A stretch of DNA of 64,000 bases from Desulfobacteraceae bacterium (GTDB lineage: Bacteria > Desulfobacterota > Desulfobacteria > Desulfobacterales > Desulfosarcinaceae): the NCBI GenBank assembly GCA_027068085.1, contig JAMOUQ010000055.1, positions 17,475-81,474 on the forward strand, written 5' to 3'. Positions within the stretch are counted from its first letter, which is position 1. The number at the start of each line of letters is the position of its first letter. Shown here piece after piece: positions 17,900 through 27,556 of this stretch. The notes beneath the pieces are model-generated. The model saw nothing but the letters and a program-made list of their open reading frames with translations, did no database searches and was not told the DNA's origin. Position numbers and translations under genes: made by a program.

Positions 17900-18355
17900 T
17901 CATCCGGCCGGTCTTTTCTGTTTGACCATCTTCATCAGGCGCCCCACCGTGGCTTTCAGCTCCAGGTTCTGGCGTTCGACCTTTTTGGCATACGCCCGGA
18001 GCCTGGCCCTTTCCCGGGCGAGCTCGGCCTCCTTTTCGGCCAGCTTGCGCCTGCATTCGTCCTCCAACTGCCTGTGCCGCTCCAGGGCCGCCTCCTTTTC
18101 GCGTTCTGCCACCTGGCGGGCCTCCCGGAGAACATCTTCCGCCCGCCTGTACTTCTGGGAAGCTTCCAACTTGCGTAAAAACCCCCAGCTCAAATAAACC
18201 AGGGCCAAAAGGCCCAGCAGCACCGCCACGCGCCAGAAAGCGGGCCCGGAAATCAGCTCTCCGACAGTCAGGTCCGGCTTCCACTCGCTGATCACCGTCG
18301 ATGCAGCCAAAAGGAGAAACAGGGCAACGGGTATCGCTTTCAGAAACTTGGACAT
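17900..18355 (-). CDS. membrane-anchored coiled-coil protein
   Basis: 151 residues from ATG 18355 (a GTG at 18373 is in frame). Two N-terminal hydrophobic segments (about 4-22 and 40-60) are followed by a long, highly charged coiled coil from about residue 64 to the end (AEREKEAALERHRQLEDECR and similar). Such proteins usually act as scaffolds at the inner membrane. No enzymatic motif is present. Confidence 0.55.
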   Translation of the reverse strand: MSKFLKAIPVALFLLLAASTVISEWKPDLTVGELISGPAFWRVAVLLGLLALVYLSWGFLRKLEASQKYRRAEDVLREARQVAEREKEAALERHRQLEDECRRKLAEKEAELARERARLRAYAKKVERQNLELKATVGRLMKMVKQKRPAG

Positions 18356-18409
18356 GAAGTCATTGCTCCGCACGAAGATTTGGGAAACAACCCCTGCCCG
18401 CGGGTCACA

Positions 18410-19636
18410 TCATCCATAACGCAGGGCCTCGGCAGGTGCCTGCGCGGCCGCCCTGTGAGACGGATAAATCGTTGCCGCCAGGCAGATGGCAAGCGTTGCC
18501 CCCACCACCAGGGCCACATCCGCCCACGAAATCTTAACCGGCAGCGTCGTAAGAAAATAGACATCACCCGGCAAATGGATGAAACGGTACCTTGCCAGGG
18601 CCAGACAGGCTGCCGTTCCGATCATGGTTCCTGTCGCCGTTCCCCATAAGCCGATTATCATACCCTTGGCCACGAATATCCTCCGGACCATCCCGGAGGT
18701 GGCTCCCATGGTCTTCAGGATCGCTATATCTTTCCGTTTCTCGTTGACCATCATTACAAGGGCGCTGGAAATATTGAAAGCCGCCACGAATATTATCAGG
18801 GTCATGATTATGTACATCAGTATTTTTTGCAACCGCAACATGGAAAACAGGTTGCGGTTCATCTGCTGCCAGTCCTGAACCCAGTACTGGTACCCCAGGA
18901 TATCCAGAATCCGGCGGGCCACCTGCGGCGCCCGATAGATATCGCTCACCCTCACCTCCAGGGCGCTGACCGAGTCGGGCATTTCCAGCATGCGCTGGAT
19001 GTCCGCCAGCCGCATGTAGGCCATGGCACCGTCGTATTCGTGCATTCCGGTTTCGAAAAAACCGTTCACCCTGAAACGGTACATCCGCGGAAACCGGCCT
19101 GCTTGGCCGCCTGATCCCGGGGTCAATAGGATCGCCGTGGTTCCTTTTTCCAGCCCCAGCCTGGCGGCCAGAACCTTGCCCACGGCTATGGGCACTCCCG
19201 CCTTTTCAGCGCCCTGCCCGGCCGGTTCCGACAGAGCCTCCCTCACCGGCGTCAGGAAACTCCGGCCGCCGTGTGAAAGGCCTTCGGCTTCCACGGCCCG
19301 GATCACCACGGCCGATGTGCCGGAAGGCCCCCGGAACATTCCCTGGGTATAGATCACCGGCGCAACGCTTTTAACGCCCTCGACTCCTTTTATTATCTGC
19401 ATCAGCCGCCGATAATGCTCCACCGTCCCGCCGTATCGCATCACCACCAGGTGGGACTCGACGTCAAGGATCCTGTTCTGCAATTCGGACTGGAATCCGG
19501 TCATTACCGCCATCGTGACAAACAGCACCATCACCCCAACGGCTATGCCGGCGATGGCCAGAATTTTTATGCCGCGTGAACTCGGCTTGCCCGCCGAGCC
19601 CAGGTAACGGAGGCTGATGCTCAGAGCCAACTTCAT
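18410..19636 (-). CDS. lolC: LolC/LolE-type lipoprotein-releasing ABC permease
   Basis: 408 residues from ATG 19636 (GTG 19648 is the alternative). One N-terminal membrane helix with the characteristic SRGIKILAIAGIAVGVMVL and TGFQSELQNRIL, a periplasmic domain of about 220 residues, then three C-terminal helices with the FtsX/MacB-type NEKRKDIAILKTMGAT coupling motif. Together with the ATPase LolD it extracts lipoproteins from the inner membrane for delivery to the outer membrane. lolD is not in the window, so the ATPase must be encoded elsewhere; a different FtsX-family export role is possible. Confidence 0.8.
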   Translation of the reverse strand: MKLALSISLRYLGSAGKPSSRGIKILAIAGIAVGVMVLFVTMAVMTGFQSELQNRILDVESHLVVMRYGGTVEHYRRLMQIIKGVEGVKSVAPVIYTQGMFRGPSGTSAVVIRAVEAEGLSHGGRSFLTPVREALSEPAGQGAEKAGVPIAVGKVLAARLGLEKGTTAILLTPGSGGQAGRFPRMYRFRVNGFFETGMHEYDGAMAYMRLADIQRMLEMPDSVSALEVRVSDIYRAPQVARRILDILGYQYWVQDWQQMNRNLFSMLRLQKILMYIIMTLIIFVAAFNISSALVMMVNEKRKDIAILKTMGATSGMVRRIFVAKGMIIGLWGTATGTMIGTAACLALARYRFIHLPGDVYFLTTLPVKISWADVALVVGATLAICLAATIYPSHRAAAQAPAEALRYG

Positions 19637-19789
19637 CCCGGAACCCACCCTGGTTGCAATTTCCCATTCAAATCGCCCAGTTAATCACGGCAACCAGAAT
19701 AATTTAGTTTGGGCCAAATGTAAATACTGAAAAACCGGCCCGCCACGGCCCCTGTCAGGCCCCGATACGGACCGGACAGGAAAAAAAGG

Positions 19790-19818
19790 TTTACAAAACA
19801 CAGGCAATCAAGTATATG
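19790..19818 (+). promoter_or_regulatory. candidate sigma-70 promoter of the Lys/Ala-rich membrane protein
   Basis: TTTACA (19790-19795), 17-bp spacer, TATATG (19813-19818), 60 bp upstream of the ATG at 19880. Confidence 0.5.
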
Positions 19819-19879
19819 TGGAATTCATTCGTCATCTGCTAACATACAGCAATTCTTGAACATTCGTAAGGGGCGCCCA

Positions 19880-21247
19880 ATGGGAAAAAAAAGCCTGATA
19901 AAGTCCACCAGTAAAAAGACCAAGGCAAAAACCAAGGACGAAGAAACAAAGACCAAGACCGGGAAAACCGCTGCCAAGGCCGCTAAAAGCACCAAATCCA
20001 AGACCTCCCCCAAAAAGACTGCCAAGACCAAGGCCAAAAGCACGGTCAAGAAAACGGCTTCCAAAGCCGGAAAAACCACGAAGAAGAAAGCCGCCAGGAA
20101 ACCCACCCTGCGCCGGCTGCTGCTGAAAAAGTTCGAAGCCCCACCTGTGGAAAAGCTTTTCAGGCCTCCGGCGGCAGTCAGGAAAGGTTCTGCCCCGCCG
20201 CTGATCGACACCGGCGACAAAGACAAGGCCGCCGTATACAGACAGCTGCTGGCGCGGTCTTTCTCAATGGAGCAGCTGGCAGAAGCCGCGCGCAGGGCCG
20301 CGGAAGAAAAGGCCGCCCGCGAAAAGGCCGAAGCCGAAAAAAAAGCGGCCGAGGAAGCCGCCGCCAAAAAGGCCGCCGAAGAAGCCGCGCGCAGGGCCGC
20401 GGAAGAAAAGGCCGCCCGCGAAAAGGCCGAAGCCGAAAAAAAAGCGGCTGAAGAAAAAGCCAAAGCCAAAACGCCGCCTAAACCTGCCAGGCAAGAAGAC
20501 ACACCCGTGGTGAAAGTATCCTACGAAAAAGAAGAGATCGCTGAAAGAGCTGAAAAAAAGGAAAAAGATCCCGTGGAAAGCGCCATGAAGATTTTCATCG
20601 CCGGCCTGGCGTTTCTCATCCTGCTGGTTGTCGGGGCCAGCATCAACAACTCGGGAAAGTACTACATCAAGGAACACGATGGCGCCATCGAAATAACCAA
20701 GGGCAAATTCGCCCCTCTGGGAGAGAAACATTTCATCACTCTGCCGGGCGTCAAGGCGCCGGAAGTATCCAAAGAATTTTTCAGCCGCAAAGAAGTCTAT
20801 CCTCTTATTTTCGGGTACTACCTGGAAAAAGCAGACAATCTGCTGCAAAGCGAAGGCCTGCCGGACTTTGAAGGAATCAAGGCATACCTGGAAAAGGCAC
20901 TCGTCTTTGCCACCGACAACCAGATGCGGTCCGAAGTCTACCGGCGTATCGACAACATCGACCGGATAGTACTGATGTACAAGGCCGAGGTGGCCATGTC
21001 CAAGGATACCCCTGAGTCCCTGGAAGAGGCCCTGGAGTATCTGCAGGAAGCCAAGACCCTGGCCGAAGACGAGGATCACAAAAATCTCATCCAAAAGAGA
21101 ATCGAGCGGGTCAAAGAACGCCTGGCCGCCCTGGAAGCTGAAGCCAAGGCTGAAGCTGAGGCTGAGGCGGCGGCAGAAGAAGCGGAAAGCAAAAAGGACG
21201 AAGCCCGGCCTGAAGGAACGCAGGCAGCCGAAGCTGGCGAACATTAG
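19880..21247 (+). CDS. membrane protein with histone-H1-like N-terminus and internal repeat
   Basis: 455 residues from ATG 19880 (SD AAGGGG); an earlier TTG-type start at 19856 is less likely. Residues 1-80 are Lys/Ala/Thr/Ser-rich like the tail of histone H1. Residues about 134-190 form an Ala/Glu/Lys coiled coil like TolA domain II, built from a 33-residue unit occurring twice. A single membrane helix spans 236-255. The C-terminal part (about 256-405) is soluble, with TPR-like helices, and ends in an Ala/Glu-rich tail. Topology by charge: basic N-terminus in the cytosol, C-terminus in the periplasm. The combination suggests a DNA- or RNA-binding, membrane-tethered protein (inference). Confidence 0.6.
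   Translation: MGKKSLIKSTSKKTKAKTKDEETKTKTGKTAAKAAKSTKSKTSPKKTAKTKAKSTVKKTASKAGKTTKKKAARKPTLRRLLLKKFEAPPVEKLFRPPAAVRKGSAPPLIDTGDKDKAAVYRQLLARSFSMEQLAEAARRAAEEKAAREKAEAEKKAAEEAAAKKAAEEAARRAAEEKAAREKAEAEKKAAEEKAKAKTPPKPARQEDTPVVKVSYEKEEIAERAEKKEKDPVESAMKIFIAGLAFLILLVVGASINNSGKYYIKEHDGAIEITKGKFAPLGEKHFITLPGVKAPEVSKEFFSRKEVYPLIFGYYLEKADNLLQSEGLPDFEGIKAYLEKALVFATDNQMRSEVYRRIDNIDRIVLMYKAEVAMSKDTPESLEEALEYLQEAKTLAEDEDHKNLIQKRIERVKERLAALEAEAKAEAEAEAAAEEAESKKDEARPEGTQAAEAGEH
20281..20448 (+). repeat. 69-bp perfect direct repeat inside the Lys/Ala-rich gene
   Basis: 20281-20349 and 20380-20448 are identical, offset by 99 bp (33 codons), so the duplication preserves the frame. Perfect identity, including third codon positions, indicates a recent slippage or recombination event or ongoing copy-number change. 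Confidence 0.9.
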
Positions 21248-21287
21248 GAATCTGATTCCCGCAACCCGGATCAACCTGACACGATTC

Positions 21288-21311
21288 AAGGCGCCTGCAA
21301 AGGCGCCTTTT
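21288..21311 (+). terminator. terminator between convergent genes
   Basis: 9-bp stem AAGGCGCCT-gcaa-AGGCGCCTT followed by TT, 40 bp after the stop at 21247 and abutting the oppF stop. The T-run is short; it may act weakly in both directions. Confidence 0.6.
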
Positions 21312-22306
21312 CAATTCCGGGACAGCTCGTCAGCCCTGTGGCAGGCCACCAGGTGACCGCTGCCTTCTGCCCCCGCAAGGTCGGCAAGTACCGGTTCCCG
21401 ATGCCGGCATACATCGCGGGCATATTGGCAGCGGGGATGAAAGCGGCATCCGGAAGGCGGATTTATGGGCGACGGCACCTCTCCCCCGAGAACGGCACGT
21501 ATGCCCCGCCCTCCCGGCCGGGCCACCGGAATGGCGGCAATCAGGGCCCGGGTATACGGATGCCGCGGACTTTGGTAGAGTTGCCCGGCCGGCGCCTGCT
21601 CCACTATCTTTCCCAGGTACATCACCGCTATGTAATCGGATATGAATTTAACCACCGCCAGGTCATGGGAGATGAAGACATAGGCCAGGCCCATGTTTTG
21701 CTGCAGATCCAGCAGGAGGTTGAGAATCTGGGACTGGATGGAGACATCCAGGGCCGATACAGGCTCGTCACAGATTATCAGTTTCGGCTCCAGGGCGATG
21801 GACCGGGCAATCACTATGCGCTGGCGCTGGCCGCCTGAAAATTCATGGGGGAAACGGTCGGCGGCCGAGGCCGGCAATCCCACCATCTCCAGCAGCTGCC
21901 TGACCTTTTGGCGGCGAAAGGCCCTGTCGCCCATGCCGTGAACGATGAAAGGCTCTTCCAGGATGGTGCCCACCGTATGCCGGCTGTTGAGGGATTCGAA
22001 GGGGTCCTGGAAAATCATCTGCAGGTCCCTGCGGACCTGCCGCAAATGCGTTTTGCCCACGGAGGCAAGATCCCGGCCCCGGAAAAGCACCTTGCCGGCG
22101 GTTGGCTGGTAGAGCCGCAAAACCGCCCGTCCGGCGGTCGTCTTTCCGCACCCTGATTCCCCCACCAGGCCCAGGGTGGTGCCCGGGGCGACCCGGAAGG
22201 ATATTCCGTCCACGGCGTGGACGTATCCTTTCAGGCGGCGCAGCACCCCTGCCCGGACCGGGAAATGAACCTTCAGACCTTCAACCTCCAGCAGCACTTC
22301 GCTCAC
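21311..22306 (-). CDS. oppF: peptide ABC transporter ATPase, OppF/DppF type
   Basis: 331 residues from GTG 22306, which overlaps the oppD stop (GTGA) and has GGAGG just upstream; an upstream in-frame extension is not translated sensibly. Walker [10 protein letters not shown], signature FSGGQRQR, Walker B LIICDEP, H-loop ISHDLAVV, and the oligopeptide-type C-terminus with [11 protein letters not shown]. It pairs with OppD to power the Yej-type transporter encoded upstream in the same operon. Confidence 0.85.
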   Translation of the reverse strand: MSEVLLEVEGLKVHFPVRAGVLRRLKGYVHAVDGISFRVAPGTTLGLVGESGCGKTTAGRAVLRLYQPTAGKVLFRGRDLASVGKTHLRQVRRDLQMIFQDPFESLNSRHTVGTILEEPFIVHGMGDRAFRRQKVRQLLEMVGLPASAADRFPHEFSGGQRQRIVIARSIALEPKLIICDEPVSALDVSIQSQILNLLLDLQQNMGLAYVFISHDLAVVKFISDYIAVMYLGKIVEQAPAGQLYQSPRHPYTRALIAAIPVARPGGRGIRAVLGGEVPSPINPPSGCRFHPRCQYARDVCRHREPVLADLAGAEGSGHLVACHRADELSRN

Positions 22307-23331
22307 GGGGCCTCCTGTCCGTTGTTGGCGCGGCCCCGTCCGGCATACAGGTGACAGGCCACGCGGCGCCCGTCTTCCAGCTCCCTCAGCAGGGGCCGCG
22401 TTTGACGGCACCTGTCAAAGGCCCGGGGGCAGCGGTTGACAAAACGGCAGCCCGGCGGCAGGTCATCGAGGGACGGCACGCTGCCCTCGATGATGGGCAG
22501 GGGCTGCTTGGCAGGTGTGTCCAGCCGCGGTATGGCCTGCAACAGGCCCCGGGTGTACGGGTGCAGGGGATTGGCAAACAGCTCCTTCACAGTCGCGCTT
22601 TCCGCGACGGTGCCGGCATACATAACCTGGACATGGTCGCATATTTCGGCGATGACACCCAGGTCATGGGTAATGAACAGGACCGCCATCTGTGTGCGGC
22701 TCTGCAGCTGCATGATCAGTTCCAGAATCTGGGCCTGTATGGTTACATCCAGGGCGGTGGTCGGCTCATCGGCAATCAAAAGGTCCGGCTCGCAGGCCAG
22801 GGCCATGGCGATCATCACCCGCTGCCGCATTCCGCCCGAAATCTGGTGGGGATATTCCTCCATCCTCTGTTCGGGGGCCGGAATACCAACCTGCCGGAAA
22901 AGTTCCAGGGCCTTGCGGTAGCGCTGTTCCGGGCTCATCTCCGGCCGGTGCAGGGCGAAGATCTCCAGCAGCTGGCGGCCCAGGCGGTGGACCGGGTTGA
23001 GGGCCGTCATGGGCTCCTGGAAGATCATGGCGATCCTGGCCCCGCGCATCTTCTGCATCTTTTCGGGGGGCAACCGGAGCAGATCCGTTCCTTTGAACAG
23101 GATACGCCCCTTTTCGATGAAACCGGCCGGCTTGGGCAGCAGGCGCATGATAGAAAGGGCGGTGACGCTCTTTCCGCAGCCGGACTCTCCCACCAGGCCC
23201 ATGATGGTTCCCCGCTCCAGGGTGAAGCTGACCCCGTCCACGGCCCGCAGGGGTCCCTTTTCGGTCCTGAAACCCGTGGCCAGGTCCTCGACTTGCAGCA
23301 GGAGACTGTTTGTTGCCCTTTTGTCTGCCAT
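22303..23331 (-). CDS. oppD: peptide ABC transporter ATPase, OppD/DppD type
   Basis: 342 residues. Walker [10 protein letters not shown], signature ISGGMRQR, Walker B LLIADEP, H-loop ITHDLGVI. The C-terminal cysteine-bearing region ([16 protein letters not shown]) is typical of OppD and may carry an Fe-S cluster. In E. coli the corresponding YejF is one fused protein; here the two ATPase halves are separate, adjacent genes. Confidence 0.87.
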   Translation of the reverse strand: MADKRATNSLLLQVEDLATGFRTEKGPLRAVDGVSFTLERGTIMGLVGESGCGKSVTALSIMRLLPKPAGFIEKGRILFKGTDLLRLPPEKMQKMRGARIAMIFQEPMTALNPVHRLGRQLLEIFALHRPEMSPEQRYRKALELFRQVGIPAPEQRMEEYPHQISGGMRQRVMIAMALACEPDLLIADEPTTALDVTIQAQILELIMQLQSRTQMAVLFITHDLGVIAEICDHVQVMYAGTVAESATVKELFANPLHPYTRGLLQAIPRLDTPAKQPLPIIEGSVPSLDDLPPGCRFVNRCPRAFDRCRQTRPLLRELEDGRRVACHLYAGRGRANNGQEAP

Positions 23332-23341
23332 ATAATCCCGG

Positions 23342-25195
23342 TCAGAAGTTCTTGTAAGTTTTATCGACTATAGTAACCGGCGCAAAGGCCTTTTTCTTCT
23401 TCATGGCCTTGATGGTCTCCCGGTACAGATCCTGATCGAACCAGAACAGGCCCCCGGTGGAGCTGCCGAAAGGATCGAAAAGATCGCCCGTATGGCGGGT
23501 GCCCGGCACCTTGGGCAGCCGCCACCAGCGCCAGTAGGCCTGGCGCACATAGGGGACCATGAAAGTCGGCACGAAGGCCCCGATCTGGTGAATCCTGGCC
23601 TGGATCTTGTGGGACAGCTCGATCCTTTCGGCCTCCTCCAGGCTGTTGCGGTAGGCCTCGATCAGGCGGTCCATCACCGGATCGTCGGTATTGGTGATGT
23701 TGTTGGTCTGGGCCTTGTGGGCGTTTACCGAGTGAAAATGCTCCCAGTACTGGGGCCGGAAGGATGTACTCCAGCCCATCCAGGCCACGTCGTGTCTCTT
23801 TTCCATGACTTTCTTGTAGGCCGCGGCCGCATCCAGCCGCTGGAGGCGCAGCTCGATGCCGGCTTTCTTGGCCTCTTCCTTCAGCACCACCAGGCGGGGC
23901 GTATGCTGGTCGATGCTGTAGCAAACCTCCACCGAATAGCGCCGGCCGTTCTTTTCCCAGATGCCGTCGGCGCCCCGGTGCCAGCCGCTTTTCTCCATGT
24001 AGTACTTCACCTTGGCAAGGTCGAAACGGCGGGCCCTGATCTTCGGGTTGGTATACTTGCCATAGCCCACGTACATCTGTTCAAGCCGGTAGTAATCGTT
24101 CCAGAGAACCTCCTGGATCACCTTGCGTATATTCATGGCATGGGCAAAGGCGTAACGCAGGTTGGCATCTTTGAAAATCGGCCGGTCCTGGTTGAGCCAC
24201 ATGCCCATGGCCGGCCGCGGGGTATCGTTGAAAAACCAGATCCGGTTGATATACCCCTTCTGAATTTCGGGAATCCGGGAACGCACATGCCAGAACTTTG
24301 GCATGGTCATGGGGAAAGTATCCAGCTTGCGCTTGCGGAAATAAGTCCACATGAGGTTGAAATCCCGCACCACGGAGAACACCACCCGGTCCACGTTGAA
24401 GCGGTTTTGGAAATAGCGCAGGTCTTTCGCCCACCAGTGTTTTTTACGCTCGAACTTCACGTAGCGGCCCTTCTTGAAAGCGGAAATCTGGTAAGGACCC
24501 GTATTGGGCACGATCTTCCAGTTGTACCTGCGCACAAAATCCTTGTCCAGGCTGGTGTAAAAATGCCGGGGCGTGGGAGAGATGCTCAGCTTCAGGTGCA
24601 GGTCGGGCTGGGCCTTGGTGCTCACCACCGCCAGGGTGTGGTCGTCGTAGACGATCACCTTCTCTATCTCCCTGGTATAGTAATCGTTGTACCAGGGAGC
24701 CACGATGTACTTGGAGCGCATGAAATCCAGGGTGAAGGCAAAGTCGGCGGCCGTCACCGGCACCCCGTCCGACCAGCGGGCATCCGGGTTCAGCTTGAAA
24801 TACATGGTCTTTTTATCCTTGCCGAAGGCCCAGTGGGTGGCAAGCTCGGGAATGATCCGCTCGGTATTGGGGTGAATTCCCACCAGCGAAAGCTGGTTGT
24901 CCAGGATGGCACTGCGGAAAGAGCTGTTGGAATCCGGCCCCACGGTACGGAAGGTAAGCGGAAAAGAGAGGATGGCGCTGTGGAAGATGCCGCCTTTTCC
25001 GGCCTCCGGCGAAGCGTAGACCGGGTCGCTGTCGTTGGTCAGCCACTTGATGTCCGCGGGCAGGCTTGCCGCCCGCGCATCTTCCATCTCACCCTGCGCG
25101 GCAAACAGAAGCAGCAGGACGGTGCCGGAGAAAATAACCGCTTTCCGCAAACCGCGGCAGGCGGCATAAATCTTCTTGGTCGTTGCTCGTTTCAT
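23342..25195 (-). CDS. yejA: periplasmic peptide-binding protein, YejA type
   Basis: 617 residues from ATG 25195 (GTG 25207 also in frame). Signal peptide in the first ~45 residues ending near ARA-ASLP. Family 5 solute-binding pattern throughout: PELATHWAFGKDKKTMYFKL, ARWSDGVPVTAADFAFTLD, NTGPYQISAFKKGRYVKF. It captures oligopeptides, or microcin C-like and other modified peptides, for the membrane complex encoded upstream (yejB, yejE). Confidence 0.85.
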   Translation of the reverse strand: MKRATTKKIYAACRGLRKAVIFSGTVLLLLFAAQGEMEDARAASLPADIKWLTNDSDPVYASPEAGKGGIFHSAILSFPLTFRTVGPDSNSSFRSAILDNQLSLVGIHPNTERIIPELATHWAFGKDKKTMYFKLNPDARWSDGVPVTAADFAFTLDFMRSKYIVAPWYNDYYTREIEKVIVYDDHTLAVVSTKAQPDLHLKLSISPTPRHFYTSLDKDFVRRYNWKIVPNTGPYQISAFKKGRYVKFERKKHWWAKDLRYFQNRFNVDRVVFSVVRDFNLMWTYFRKRKLDTFPMTMPKFWHVRSRIPEIQKGYINRIWFFNDTPRPAMGMWLNQDRPIFKDANLRYAFAHAMNIRKVIQEVLWNDYYRLEQMYVGYGKYTNPKIRARRFDLAKVKYYMEKSGWHRGADGIWEKNGRRYSVEVCYSIDQHTPRLVVLKEEAKKAGIELRLQRLDAAAAYKKVMEKRHDVAWMGWSTSFRPQYWEHFHSVNAHKAQTNNITNTDDPVMDRLIEAYRNSLEEAERIELSHKIQARIHQIGAFVPTFMVPYVRQAYWRWWRLPKVPGTRHTGDLFDPFGSSTGGLFWFDQDLYRETIKAMKKKKAFAPVTIVDKTYKNF

Positions 25196-25213
25196 TCTTC
25201 TTTCCACGCCTTT

Positions 25214-26260
25214 CTACTCGTAAATGGTGTGCATCCGGGGATCGAAAGCCTCCCTGATGGCCTCGCCGATGAAAGTGACCGTCAGCAGGGTGACGGTCAT
25301 GGCTCCCACCACGGACGCCGATATCCACCAGGCGTCCAGGTTGGCCCAGCCCTGCTGAAGCAACTCCCCCCAGGAAGGCGTGGGCGGGGGCAGGCCGAAA
25401 CCGAGGTAGTCCAGGGAAGTCAGAGCCACGATTCCGCCGGAGATGGAAAAGGGCGCAAAGGTCACTATCACCGCCACTGTATTGGGAATAACGTGCCTGA
25501 AGATTATCCGCAGGTCTCCGGCTCCCAGGGCCTTGGCCGCCAGGACGTAGTCCCTGGCCTTTTCCTTGTAGGTCATGGTGCGCATGGTCCAGGTCATGCC
25601 CATCCAGCCGAACAGGGCCATGATCAGAATCAGGATCCAGAAGGTGGGCACGACGATGGAAGAAATGATGATGATCACATACAGGAAAGGAACATTGGAC
25701 CAGATCTCGATCAGCCGCTGGAAGACAAGATCGAAGGCCCCGGCCCAGTATCCCATGGCGCACCCCACCGCCACCCCGATCAGGTAGTTTATCACCAGCA
25801 GGCCGAGGGAAAAGAAGATGGCGATGCGAAAACCGTAGATCAGGCGCGCGGCTATGTCTCTTCCCACGGCGTCGGTGCCCAGGAAGTGACGGGAGGCAAG
25901 CGATGGGGCAAAGGGCGGGAAATCGTCCTTGCGCAGGTCGTTTTCGTAGGGATCATAGGGTATCGGCGGCATCAGCACCCAGTTGCCCTCGTTCCGGCGG
26001 GCAAATATCTTCTTGAGCTGGCGGTAATCGGTCTCGTAGTCGTAATCGAGGCCGAACGTCCTTCCCGGTATCATGTCCCCGTAGGTTGGGAAATAGAGCC
26101 TGTCTTTGTAACAAACGACCAGGGCGCGTTTGTTGACCAGCAGTTCGGCTCCCAGGGACAAAACGATCATCACCACCAGGACGATCAGCGAGTAGTAACC
26201 TCTCCTGATGGACCTGAAGCGCCGTATCTTTTTCAGTGTCAGTGGGTTGAGACGCAGCAT
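25214..26260 (-). CDS. yejE: peptide ABC transporter permease, YejE type
   Basis: 348 residues. The N-terminus RRGYYSLIVLVVMIVLSLGA and the following periplasmic stretch of about 100 residues (with YFPTYGD and WVLMPPIPYDP) are diagnostic of YejE rather than OppC. The GTDAVGRD motif and the EAA loop AAKALGAGDLRIIFRHVIPN follow. Six membrane helices are expected. It starts 7 bp after the yejB stop. Confidence 0.9.
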   Translation of the reverse strand: MLRLNPLTLKKIRRFRSIRRGYYSLIVLVVMIVLSLGAELLVNKRALVVCYKDRLYFPTYGDMIPGRTFGLDYDYETDYRQLKKIFARRNEGNWVLMPPIPYDPYENDLRKDDFPPFAPSLASRHFLGTDAVGRDIAARLIYGFRIAIFFSLGLLVINYLIGVAVGCAMGYWAGAFDLVFQRLIEIWSNVPFLYVIIIISSIVVPTFWILILIMALFGWMGMTWTMRTMTYKEKARDYVLAAKALGAGDLRIIFRHVIPNTVAVIVTFAPFSISGGIVALTSLDYLGFGLPPPTPSWGELLQQGWANLDAWWISASVVGAMTVTLLTVTFIGEAIREAFDPRMHTIYE

Positions 26261-26267
26261 AGAATCC

Positions 26268-27296
26268 TTACTCGAACTTCACCCTGGGATCGACCAGGGC
26301 CACGCATAGATCCGACAGGATGTTGCCGATCATGAAAAGCAGGGCCGATATAACCAGAATTCCCATAACCACCGGGTAATCCCGCTCCACCACCGATTCG
26401 TATCCCAGCAGGCCCATGCCGTCTATGTTGAAGACTTTCTCGATCAGAAATGAGCCCGAAAGGATCACCGAAATATTGTTTCCGAAACTTGTGGCCATGG
26501 GGATCAGGCTGTTGCGCAGGGCGTGCCGGAAAACTGCCGCCCTGAAGGAAAGCCCCTTGGCCATGGCAGTGCGCACGTAGTCGGCGGCCAAGTTGTCCAT
26601 CAGGGTGTTTTTCATCAGGAAAGTCATAACCGCAAAAGAACCGAGCACGTAAGATGTAAGCGGCAGGACGGTGTGCCAGGCAAGATCGGCGATCTTCTGC
26701 CAGAGGCTGAAATCTTCGAACTGCTCACTTACCAGCCCGCCCAGGGGAAATATCTCCCAGTGAGATGCCAGCAGCACCAGCAGGAAGACGCCCACCACCC
26801 AGCCCGGGACGGCGTAGCCTATGAAAATCAGGGCCGAGGAGACGTTGTCGAACCCGCTCTTGTGGCGCACGGCCTTGGCGATCCCCAGGGGGATGCAGAC
26901 ACCGTAGACTATCACCAGGGAGAGGATTCCGAAGTAGAGGGAGATGGGAATGCGCTCTTTGATCATATCCCAGACCGGATCGTAATAGCGGGTGGAGACA
27001 CCCAGGTCTCCCTGAAGCACCTTGTAGAGCCAGGAAAAGTAGCTTGCCAGTACCGGCTTGTCGAAACCGTAATACTCTTTCAGGGTCCGGAGCTGCTCGT
27101 CGGACAGGGGCTGGGTCTGGCTGCCGGGCGCCGCCGGACCGCTTCCGTAGCCGGCCATCTGCATCTGCCGGGCCTGGGCGATTATCCTCTCGATGGGGCC
27201 TCCGGGAACGAAACGGGTAATGACGAACACCAAAATGGTGATCCCGATAAAGGTAGGAACGATCAGCAACAAACGCCGGATGAAATAGGCTGTCAT
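26268..27296 (-). CDS. yejB: peptide ABC transporter permease, YejB type
   Basis: 342 residues from ATG 27296 (SD GGGGGA close upstream); the frame is open far upstream but without coding character. N-terminus MTAYFIRRLLLIVPTFIGIT, a periplasmic insertion (about 45-75), then membrane helices and the EAA-type loop TAMAKGLSFRAAVFRHALRN. First gene of a five-gene leftward operon yejB-yejE-yejA-oppD-oppF. Confidence 0.88.
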   Translation of the reverse strand: MTAYFIRRLLLIVPTFIGITILVFVITRFVPGGPIERIIAQARQMQMAGYGSGPAAPGSQTQPLSDEQLRTLKEYYGFDKPVLASYFSWLYKVLQGDLGVSTRYYDPVWDMIKERIPISLYFGILSLVIVYGVCIPLGIAKAVRHKSGFDNVSSALIFIGYAVPGWVVGVFLLVLLASHWEIFPLGGLVSEQFEDFSLWQKIADLAWHTVLPLTSYVLGSFAVMTFLMKNTLMDNLAADYVRTAMAKGLSFRAAVFRHALRNSLIPMATSFGNNISVILSGSFLIEKVFNIDGMGLLGYESVVERDYPVVMGILVISALLFMIGNILSDLCVALVDPRVKFE

Positions 27297-27387
27297 TATC
27301 GTCCCCCTGAGTTGTGTTTCCGTCATTGTCCCGGCAGCGATCCCCGAAACCAGGCCGGTGCCGGTTCCCGGGTCTGCCCGAAACTGT

Positions 27388-27416
27388 AACATACCCCAGC
27401 CGGTCTTTGTTTTCAA
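27388..27416 (-). promoter_or_regulatory. candidate sigma-70 promoter of the yej operon
   Basis: Minus strand TTGAAA (27411-27416), exactly 17 bp, TATGTT (27388-27393), about 90 bp before the yejB ATG. Confidence 0.5.
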
Positions 27417-27556
27417 GGAGCCCGAGACGGACACAGGCGCCCACATTCCGCGTCCGGGCCGACCTTGACATGGAGGCCGGGATGGACAATAGATAAGGCA
27501 ATACTCGGTAAAAGCAATGACTTCGCACCCCCATAACCACCAGGAAGGACACACCC

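Noticed and set aside
20281..20448. CRISPR-like or mobile repeat
   Set aside because: There are only two copies, in frame and inside a coding coiled coil; this is a codon-phase duplication.
23492..26335. 947-codon open frame on the plus strand
   Set aside because: It is antisense to yejA and yejE, whose products are clear homologues; its composition (His/Gly/Pro-rich) is typical of shadow frames.
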